64,000 nucleotides of DNA from Bradyrhizobium sp. CCGUVB4N. GTDB lineage: Bacteria > Pseudomonadota > Alphaproteobacteria > Rhizobiales > Xanthobacteraceae. The DNA lies in assembly GCF_024199945.1 (NCBI RefSeq), contig NZ_JANADP010000001.1, forward strand, positions 2,542,001-2,606,000. The letters are read 5' to 3'. A program made the translations under genes and the position numbers. How positions within the stretch are numbered: the first letter of the stretch is position 1; each line of letters starts with the position of its first letter. Below, piece by piece: positions 51,461 to 61,500 of the stretch. Below the pieces are notes generated by a model that had not been told where the DNA came from, searched no databases, and saw only the letters and a program-made list of their open reading frames with translations.

Positions 51461-51599
51461 GAGATCCTCCATCATGTCAGTCGAACGGCGGCTGCCGATC
51501 GCCGACCATGGCTAACGAATTGCCGCCGCAACGGCAAGCATCAACCCGTCGCTACACGACATCGTTCCTGAAGGCGTCATGTGCCGCCGCAAATCGCAT

Positions 51600-51869
51600 C
51601 TATCGCAGACGCGGAGCGCGGTCTGCAGGCGACGGTGGTGGCGGGGACGCTGGTTGCGCGTAAGGGTTCACCAGGCACGTGGCGGAAAGACCTGCAGCGG
51701 TCGCTTTGCACGCCTCCCATGAATCGTACTGACACGAAATGGAGCTCGCACCGCCCCATTCCCACTTCTGAAGGCAAATCGGATGATGGCCGCCGAACCG
51801 TTGAGCGACGGCCGGCGCGGGCGCAGACATCGCGATCCAGATGATCAGGAGAAAGGGAAGCGCGCGCAT
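51600..51869 (-). CDS. DUF3551 small secreted protein
   Basis: An 89-residue protein with signal peptide (ALPFLLIIWIAMSAPAPAVAQ), then HHPICLQKWEWGGASSISCQYDSWEACKATAAGLSATC (four Cys, DUF3551 pattern) and a Pro-rich tail. Tandem ATGs at 51872 and 51869 both follow GGAG; the second has the better spacing. Paralogue of the gene at 51224. Confidence 0.75.
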   Translation of the reverse strand: MRALPFLLIIWIAMSAPAPAVAQRFGGHHPICLQKWEWGGASSISCQYDSWEACKATAAGLSATCLVNPYAQPASPPPPSPADRAPRLR

Positions 51870-52049
51870 CATGCCACTCCGAAGATTTGCGAATTCGACG
51901 GCCAGGGCACTGACGGCCGGGGCACTGCGGACCACAGAGATCCCGGCTCTCCCGGCACCGCGACGATACTAGGCCACGCGCGTTCGCAGCGGCAACAGCA
52001 AATGCAATGACGCATGCGCGTCGGGCCTCCGATGGTTCGTCCGCCGCTG

Positions 52050-52406
52050 CTACTCGATCGTTGCATTCACGGTCATGACCGATCGGCCTGAGCCGTAGGG
52101 ACCCTTTCCTTCACCGTAGATGGCGAAATTGTCGTTGCCCTTGTAACCGGATGCCGCGGTGTACCTGAACGTCGTCACGTTGATCTGCCGCAGCGTCCCG
52201 TGCGCAGGCTTCTGGGAAACGCCCGAGTTGTGCATCGCTCCCGGAATTCGCATCGGGAAATTGCACGTTTGCCCCGACCTGACCGCGAAGTAGGCCGTCA
52301 TGTCGACGCCAAACACGGACGGATGACCGGTGACGCGGCACTCGGAGACGGCGAACGCCGCAGCCGGCGTCAGGCTCATGACAGCAGCGACAGCCAAGGT
52401 CCGCAT
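52050..52406 (-). CDS. Small secreted Ig-like/cadherin-like protein
   Basis: A 118-residue exported protein: signal peptide (1-19) and a single beta-rich domain with two Cys (ECRVTGHPSVFG, GQTCNFPMRI) and HGTLRQINVTTFRYTAASGYKGNDNFAIYGEGKGPYG, which has the layout of a bacterial Ig-like repeat unit (G-T-L...Y.P..GY.G.D.F). It may be surface-exposed. It lies just downstream of the giant repeat protein on the same strand, 146 bases away, but it has its own start and site. Confidence 0.65.
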   Translation of the reverse strand: MRTLAVAAVMSLTPAAAFAVSECRVTGHPSVFGVDMTAYFAVRSGQTCNFPMRIPGAMHNSGVSQKPAHGTLRQINVTTFRYTAASGYKGNDNFAIYGEGKGPYGSGRSVMTVNATIE

Positions 52407-52552
52407 GGTCGTCTCCCGCGAGGATCAAATGGCCTCGGGGGTCATTGATCTCCAGGCGTCGGGAGAACCATTGATTTGAATCAACATGACGCCCCTCCGC
52501 GAGAGAGGCCGTGTCGCGAGATGAGCAAACGGCGCGGCCGGTGCGCCGCAGC

Positions 52553-55500
52553 TCATCCCGTGTGGAGATGGGCAGCGGCGAGAGCGGCCTGGTTGTCCCA
52601 ACCGACGTTCGGATTGGAGGGCGGGCAGAACGGGCCAGGGCCGTGTCCGTCGAAGCCGGCGGCTGCGAATTGATTCATCAGCGCTGCAAGGCGATCGATA
52701 TTCCCCGCGTCCCAGGGCGGGGCGGCCCCGGGACCACTTGGCGCGGGCGCCGGCGGATCGGTCACCGTCATGGTCTGTGACGCCGATGTGGCGGCTTCGC
52801 CGGACGTCGTGTTGCTCGCCGTCACCGTGAGCGTCGCGACCGGATGGTCGGTGCCCGTATAGCTCGACGACAGCGTCAGCCCGGTGAGCGGTTGGCCCGT
52901 CGTGGAGGAGCCTTCGGCAATGGTCCAGGTGGTGGTTCCGTCGGATTGAAGGCTGCTGGTGACGGTGTTTCCGGCCGGAGCCGTGATCGACTCGTAGCTC
53001 GGCAAGCCGCTGATGCTCACCGACAATTGGTCGTCGGAGTCGACGGGCGTCGCGGTGATGCCCAACGCCACTGATCCTCCGGCGTTTACCGTCAGCGAAT
53101 TGCTGCTGATGCTCAGTGCCGGACTCTCGGGCGCCCCGTCCTGATCCACCGCCAGCGCAGCCGCCCCCGCAGCGGCCGTCCCAAACACTTGGATGGGCGC
53201 CGCCGTCGCGGCGTTGTTGGGACCGGTCAAGCCCAGCGAAGCCGTGATCGTGCTCAACAGATTGTAGTGATTGTAGGCGGTGTTGTAGTTTCCCGGCACC
53301 ACGTTGGCGCCGTACAAGAGAGTTGGAATCGTGTTGGCAGCGGCCTCGGAGGTCGAATCGTCATTCTCGTCCCAGGTCACGACCAGTAGCGAATTGTTGT
53401 TGACCGCCCACTGAGCATAGGCGCTCAGGTTTTGCTGAAGCCATGTATCGCCTTGCGCGATCGTCCCATCGTGCATGTCGTTACTCACGCTGGGAATGAC
53501 GTACGAGACGGTCGGCAGGCTCGAATAATTGCCGTTGGCAAAAAGCGACGGGAAGCTGGTGAAATCGGTTTGAACCGTGCGGCCTTCCGGGAATGAAACC
53601 CAGGGGTCATGGTTGAAGTCGCTGCCAATCCCGCCCTCGTCCACATAGCCCGTGAACGAGTAACCGCCGTTTTTCAGCACCGTGTACAGCGTTGGATCCG
53701 GAAGGCTGTAGGAGTTGTCATCGGTGGTGCCGAAGGTCGAGCCGGCATAGAGGGCGAAATAGTCCGGTTGGCTCGGATGGGCCTCCGCCGTCATGTTGGT
53801 CAGCGACGCGCCGCCGGCCATCAGGCTGTTGATGTAAGGTGCCTGGCTGCTGCCGGCGATCTGGTCATAGTTGTGATTTTCTTCGACGACGACGACGATG
53901 TGGCTGAACTTCGGCACGCCGGTGCCGGTCGTGGTCGGGTTGACTTGCAAGGTGCCGGCGGGGTTGTAGTTGGTGGCGCCGGCCAGGTTGGCCGCGTTGC
54001 CGGCGCCGTCACTGATGACCGCGCCGTTGAGGTTTAGCGAGGAGATGGCGAGATCGGACGTGGTCTGGCCTGCCGCCACCGTGTAGCTGAAGGTGAGCGC
54101 GGTGCTGCCCGTGCCGCCGGTGTAGCTCGCCGTGCCGCCATCATTGAGGGTGAGCGAAGGCGTGCCGCCGCTGGTGTTGACGGTGACGGCCTCACTGAGA
54201 TTGACGGTCAAGGTGACGACCTGGCCGGTGCTCACGCTGCCGGCGCCGTTGGTGATGCCGGTGCCGGAAGCCACGATCGAAGCAATCGTCGGCGCCGTCG
54301 TGTCGATCTGCAGGGTGCCGGCGGGATTGTAGTTGGTGGCCCCCGTCAGGTTTGCGGCAATGCCGTTGCCACCGGTGATGGTCCCGCCGTTGAGGTTGAG
54401 CGCCGAGACGATGAGATCGGCGGTGTTCTGGCCCGCTGCCACCGTGTAGCTGAAGGTGAGCGCAGTGCCGCCCGAACCGCCGGTGTAGCTTGCCGTGCCG
54501 CCGTCGTTGAGGGTGAGCCTCGGGGTGCCCCCCGTGGTATTGACCGTCACCGCCGCACTGAAGTTGACCGTCAGCGTGACCACCTTGCCGGCATTGAGAT
54601 CGCCGGCACCGCTGGTGACGCCGGTACCAGACGCGACGATCGAGGCGACCGTCGTCGCCGTCGTGTTGACCTGCAGGGTGCCGGCGGGATTGTAGTTGGT
54701 TGCTCCCGCAAGATTGGCGGCGTTGCCGGCACCGTCGTTGATGGTTGCGCCGTTGAGGTTGAGGGCCGAGATGACGAGATCGGACGTGGTCTGGCCCGCG
54801 GCCACGGTGTAGCTGAAGGTGAGCGCAGTACCGCCCGAGCCGCTGACGTAGCTCGCCGTGCCGCCATCATTGAGGGTGAGCGTCGGCGTGCCACCGGTGG
54901 TGTTGACCGTGACCGCCTCGCTCAGATTGACGGTCAGGGTGACAACCGCACCCGTGCTGATATTGCCGGTGCCGCTGGTGATGCCGGTGCCGGTCGGAAC
55001 GATCGACGCAATGGTCGGCGCCGTCGTATCGATCTTGAGCGTGCCCGCCGGATTGGCGTTGGTGGCACCTGCCAGGTTCGCGGCGTTGCCGCCGCCATCG
55101 CTGATGGTCGCGCCGTTGAGGTTGAGCGCGGAGACGATGAGATCGGCCGTGTTCTGGCCTGCCGCCACCGTGTAGCTGAAGATGAGCGCAGTGCTCCCCG
55201 TGCCGCCGGTGTAGCTTGCCGTGCCGCCATCGTTGAGGGTCAGCGTCGGCGTGCCGCCGGTGGTGTTGACCGTCACCGCCTCGCTGAAATTGACCGTCAG
55301 CGTAACCACCTTGCCGGCATTGAGATTGCCGCTGCCGCTGGTGATGCCGGTGCCGGAGGCCGCGACCGACGCAATGGTCGGCGCCGTCGTATCGATCTGC
55401 AGGATGCCGGCGGGATTGTAGTTGGTCGCACCCGTCAGGTTGGCGGCAACGCCGTTGCCACCGGTGATGGTCCCACCGTTGAGGTTGAGCGCGGAGACGA

Positions 55501-58500
55501 TGAGATCGGCGGTGTTCTGCCCCGCCGCCACCGTGTAGCTAAAGGTGAGCGCGGTACTGCCCGAGCCACCGGTATAGCTCGCCGTGCCGCCATCGTTGAG
55601 CGTGAGCGACGGCGTGCCACCGCTGGTATTGACTGTCACGGCCGCGCTGAAGGTCACGGTCAGCGTGACCACCTTGCCCGCGTTGAGATCGCCGGCGCCG
55701 CTGGTGATGCCGGTGCCCGAGGCTGCGATCGAGGCAACCGTCGTCGCCGTCGGGTTGACTTGCAGGGTGCCGGCAGGATTGTAGTTGGTGGCGCCGGCCA
55801 GGTTGGCCGCATTGCCGGCGAGGTCGTTGACGACCGCGCCGTTGAGGTTGAGCGAGGAGATGGCGAGATCGGCCGTGGTCTGACCCGCCGCGACCGTGTA
55901 GCTGAAGGTGAGCGCGGTGCTGCCCGTGCCGCCGGTGTAGCTCGCCGTGCCCCCATCGTTGAGGGTGAGCGTCGGTGAACCGCCGGTGGTGTTGACCGTG
56001 ACGGCCTCGCTGAGATTGACGGTCAGGGTGACGACCCCGCCGGTGCTCACAGTGCCGGTGCCGTTGGTGATGCCGGTGCCGGTCGGGACGATCGAGGCGA
56101 TTGTCGGCGCGGTGGTGTCGATCTGCAGGATGCCGGCCGGATTGTAGTTGGTCGCCCCCGTCAGGTTGGCGGCATTGCCGCTGCCATCGGCAATCGTCGC
56201 GCCGTTGAGGTTGAGCGCCGAGATGATGAGATCGGCGGTGTTTTGGCCTGCCGCCACCGTGTAGCTGAAGGTGAGCGCAGTGCTCCCCGAACCGCCGGTG
56301 TAGCTTGCCGAGCCGCCATCGTTGAGGGCAAGCGACGGCGTGCCGCCGCTGGTGTTGACCGTCACAGCCGCGCTGAAGGTCACGGTCAGCGTGACCACCT
56401 TACCGGCGTTGAGATCGCCGACGCCGCTGGTAATGCCGGTGCCCGAGGCCGCGATCGAGGCAACCGTCGTCGCCGTCGGATTGACCTGCAGGGTGCCGGC
56501 GGGATTGTAGTTGGTGGCGCCGGCCAGGTTAGCGGCGTTGCTGGCTCCGTCACTGATGACCGCGCCATTTAGATTTAACGATGAGATGGCGAGATCGGCC
56601 GTGGTCTGGCCTGCCGCGACCGTGTAGCTGAAGGTGAGTGCGGTGCTGCCCGTGCCGCCTGTATAGGTTGCCGTACCGCCATCGTTGAGTGTGAGCGTCG
56701 GTGTGCCGCCGGTGGTGTTGACCGTCACGGCCTCACTCAGATTGACAGTCAAGGTGACAACCGCACCCGTGCTCACAGTGCCGGTACCGTTGGTGATGCC
56801 GGTGCCGGTCGGGACGATCGAGGCAATCGTCGGCGCCGTGGTGTCGATCTGCAGGATGCCGGTCGGATTGTAGTTGGTCGCCCCCGTCAGGTTGGCGGCA
56901 ATGCCGTTGCCACCGGTGATGGTCCCACCGTTGAGGTTGAGCGCGGAGACGATGAGATCGGCGGTGTTCTGCCCCGCCGCCACCGTGTAGCTGAAGGTGA
57001 GCGCGGTGCCACCCGATCCGCCGGTATAGCTCGCCGTGCCGCCATCGTTGAGCGTGAGCGACGGCGTGCCACCGCTGGTATTGACCGTTACGGCCGCGCT
57101 GAAGGTCACGGTGAGCGTGACCACCTTGCCCGCGTTGAGATCGCCGGCGCCGCTGGTGATGCCGGTGCCCGAGGCCGCAATCGAGGCAACCGTCGTCGCC
57201 GTCGGGTTGACTTGCAGCGTGCCGGCGGGATTGTAGTTGGTGGCGCCGGCCAGGTTGGTGGCGTTGCCGGCTCCGTCGTTGATCACGGCGCCGTTGAGGT
57301 TGAACGATGAGATGACGAGATCGGATGTGGTCTGGCCTGCCGCCACCGTGTAGCTGAAGGCAAGCGCGGTGCTGCCGGAGCCGCTGACGTAGCTTGCGGT
57401 ACCGCCATCGTTGAGTGTGAGCGTCGGCGTTCCGCCGGTGGTGTTGACCGTGACGGCCTCACTCAGATTGACAGTCAAGGTGACAACCACACCCGTGCTC
57501 ACGCTGCCGGTACCGTTGGTGATGCCGGTGCCGGTCGGGACGATCGAGGCGATCGTCGGCGCCGTTGTGTCGATCTGCAGGATGCCGGTCGGATTGTAGT
57601 TGGTCGCCCCCGTCAGGTTGGCGGCATTGCCGCCACCACTGATGGTCGCGCCGTTGAGGTTGAGCGATGAGACAATGAGATCGGCGGTGTTCTGGCCTGC
57701 CGCGACCGTGTAGCTGAAGGTGAGCGCAGTGCTCCCCGAGCCGCCGGTATAGCTTGCCGAGCCGCCATCGTTGAGCGCAAGCGACGGCGTGCCGCCGCTG
57801 GTGTTGACCGTCACGGCCGCGCTGAAGTTCACGGTCAGCGTGACCACCTTGCCCGCGTTGAGATCGCCGACGCCGCTGGTGATGCCGGTGCCGGAAGCCG
57901 CGATCGAAGAAACCGTCGGTGCCGTTGCCCCGGAACCCTGGACGGCGATCTGGGTGACCACCGTCTGCCACCAGCCGTTGGCCACGTATTCGTTCGAGAT
58001 CCAGAACCCGTTCGGGTTGTTCGGATCGGCGATAGCGGTCGAATAGGTGCCCCAGCGCTGGTCGTTCAGCGTACCGGAATCGAAAAAGGTAGTGCTCGCC
58101 TGGTAAAGCGTCGGCGCGGTGAAGGCGGAAGCCCCGGCGCCGAGCACCATATAATAGTCGGAAGGATACATGTTCGACCCGGAGGCCGAGAAATTGATGA
58201 GCACGTCGCCGTTCTGGTCGACCGCAATCGAAGGATTGAATACGGCGACACCCGTGCCGATCGACGCGCCGGAAATGACGTTCCCGATGACGTATTGCGG
58301 ATTCGTGGGGTCGGTGACATCGAGCTTGAACCACTCGATTTGCGCGGGCGACCCTGCGCTCGGCATGGCTTCGCTCACGCCGTAGACGTAATTGTGTCCT
58401 CCGGACGAGGTGTAGGCAAGGCTCTGGATGCGTCCATCGTTAATGTCGAGCTTCTTGGTCGTGCCCAACTGCGCGGTGGTGAAGTTGCTTCCGCCCCCTC

Positions 58501-61500
58501 CCACATCGGCGTCGCCGAGGAAAATCGTTTGGGTCGCGCTGAAGCCATGCGTCGGATCGTACGTTTGATATGTGAGCGTGGTCTCCCTCGCGTCCGAATG
58601 GGCGCTCAGATAGTAGGTCACCCCGTTGTCGCCGGCGACGTTGCGCATGATGCTGGCGGTGCTAGGCACGCTGGTGCTGGCGTCGGGCGTGATCGCGCGG
58701 TTTCCGGCGGCTATGACGCTGCTTTCGTTGACGATGAATTCGCCGTTGTTGTAGCCGCCTCCCGCGTCCAAAAATTCGGGCGTGGAGACGTAGATTTTGC
58801 CGTTGCTGACCGACAGATAGGGCATGTCCGACTGGGTCGTTTTGCCGTTGGACGTGTCGATCGAAGCCAAATACCAGCCGTCGCTCGGATTGCTGTCCAC
58901 CGACACGGCGATATCGACATTGGTGGCGAAATTCCCGCCGCCTGGTTGAAAATTATCCGCGGTGACCACGTAGCGGCCGGTCGAACCGTCATAGACGGCG
59001 CGCGCGTCGAGAAGGGCGTTGTCAAGCGTGCCGCCAAGTGGCGCGAACAAGCTGTACAATGACCCGTTGGATACGATTGGATTGCCGCTCAGGTCGGTGA
59101 TCGCGTAGTGAGTGGTCTCCGCAGTGAAAATGTAATTCGGCCCGACCGCCAACGCATTTTGGGGCGGAGTGTTGGTCCGGTCGGACAATCCGGAGAATGA
59201 CCGAGTGACCGAGGTGGACGCTCTCGCCGGTGTCGCCGAATAGAGGTTGAGTGCCGGTACGCCGGCGCTGGCGCCGATCGGTGCAGCGCCGTACAGGCTT
59301 TCGATCGTGGCAAGCAGGGAATACGGGTCAGTCGGCGAGTCGTTGACGGCTCCGGCCGGGACGCCCCCGCCGACGACGATTGCCGCAACGTGACTGGGGT
59401 AGGTCACCGCTGGATTGGTGTTGTTTTCGTCGAAGGTGACGATCAGCAGCGAATTGTTGGCCTGCGCCCAGGCGGCGTAGGCGGAGAGATTGGCCTGGAC
59501 CCAGGCGTCGCCGGCCGGAATCCCGCCGCCGTTGTCGCTCGTCGGCGTCATGTTGTCGGCGTCGTTGGGCGAAACGTAGGAAACGGTCGGAAGGTTGGCA
59601 AAGCCGGCCGCGGTCTGAGGAAAAGCGCTGAAGTCGTGAGCGGTGCTGGCCGAATTGGCGAAGTGGATCCAAGGTTGCCGTTCGGGATCCGCCGTGGTTT
59701 CGGCGTAACCGCCGAAGGTGTAACCGCTGGCGGCGAGCGTGCTGGCCAGCGTCGGCACGCTGGCCGGAAGCTGGGGAAAGTTGCCGTTGGTGGTGATGCC
59801 CTGCGTCGAGCCGGAAAACAGGGCAATGTAATTGGGCTGGCTCGGATGAGTCACACCGTTGTAGTTGGTGAGCAGCATCCCCTGAGCGATCAGCGAGTTC
59901 AGGTAAGGCGCCTGCGAACTCCCTACGATGTCGGAATAGTTCTCGTTTTCCAGGGAAAGGACGACGATGTGGTTAGGTTTGGCGGCGGTGGTCGGGTTGA
60001 CCTGCAGGGTGCCGGTCGGATTGTAGTTGGTGGCGCCGGCCAGGTTGGCCGCATTGCCGGCGAGGTCGTTGACGACCGCGCCGTTGAGGTTGAGGGCCGA
60101 GATGGCGAGATCGGACGTGGTCTGGCCTGCCGCGACCGTGTAGCTGAAGGTGAGCGCGGTGCTGCCCGTGCCACCGGTGTAGCTCGCCGTGCCGCCATCG
60201 TTGAGCGTGAGTGTCGGCGTACCGCCGCTGGTATTGACCGTGACGGCCTCGCTGAGATTGACGGTCAGGGTGACGACCCCGCCGGTGCTCACAGTGCCGG
60301 TGCCGTTGGTGATGCCGGTGCCGGTCGCGACGATCGAGGCGATCGTCGGCGCGGTGGTGTCGATCTGCAGGATGCCGGCGGGATTGTAGTTGGTCGCACC
60401 CGTCAGGTTGGCGGCATTGCCGCTGCCGTCGACAATCGTCGCGCCGTTGAGGTTGAGCGCCGAGATGATGAGATCGGCGGTGTTCTGGCCCGCCGCCACC
60501 GTGTAGCTGAAGGTGAGCGCGGTGCTGCCGGTGCCGCCAGTGTAGCTCGCCGTGCCGCCATCATTGAGAGTAAGTGATGGCGTGCCGCCGCTGGTATTGA
60601 CCGTCACGGCCGCGCTGAAGGTCACAGTCAGCGTGACCACCTGGCCCGCGTTGAGATCGCCGGCACCGCTGGTGATGCCGGTGCCCGAGGCCGCGATCGA
60701 GGCGACCGTCGGTGCCGTTACGTTGACCTGCAGGGTGCCGGTCGGATTGTAGTTGGCAGCTCCCGCAAGATTGGCGGCGTTGCCGGCTCCGTCGTTGATG
60801 GTTGCGCCGTTGAGGTTGAACGCCGAGATGGCGAGATCGGACGTGGTCTGGCCCGCCGCCACCGTGTAGCTGAAGGTGAGCGCAGTGCTGCCGGTGCCGC
60901 CGGTGTAGCTTGCCGTGCCGCCATCGTTGAGGGTGAGCGTCGGCGTACCACCGCTGGTGTTGACCGTGACGGCCTCACTCAGATTGACGGTCAAGGTGAT
61001 GATCCCGCCGGTGCTGACGTTGCCGGTGCCGTTGGTGATGCCGGTGCCGGTCGGGACGATCGAGGCGATCGTCGGCGCGGTGGTGTCGATCTGCAGGATG
61101 CCGGTCGGATTGTAGTTGGTCGCCCCCGTCAGGTTGGCGGCATTGCCGCTGCCATCGGCGATCGTCGCGCCGTTGAGGTTGAGCGCCGAGACGATGAGGT
61201 CGGCGGTGTTCTGGCCCGCCGCCACCGTGTAGCTGAAGGTGAGCGCGGTGCTCCCCGTGCCGCCGGTGTAGCTCGCTGTACCGCCGTCATTGAGGGTGAT
61301 CGTCGGCGTGCCGCCGCTGGTGTTGACCGTCACGGCCGCGCTGAAGTTCACCGTCAGCGTGACCACCTTGCCGGCGTTGAGATCGCCGGCACCGCTGGTG
61401 ATGCCGGTGCCGGAAGCCACGATGGAAGAGACCACAGGCCCGGTCGGCGTTGAGTTCTGGATCGCGATCTTGGCGACCGACGTCTGCCACCAGCCGCTGG

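Noticed and set aside
54132..61115. Many 60-70-residue + frames starting MPPSLRVS, spaced 363 bases
   Set aside because: They are the antisense of the Ig-like repeats and recur only because the DNA repeats do.
53930..61435. Regularly spaced repeats as a possible CRISPR array
   Set aside because: The period is 363 bases, in frame and protein coding, with no short repeats or spacers.
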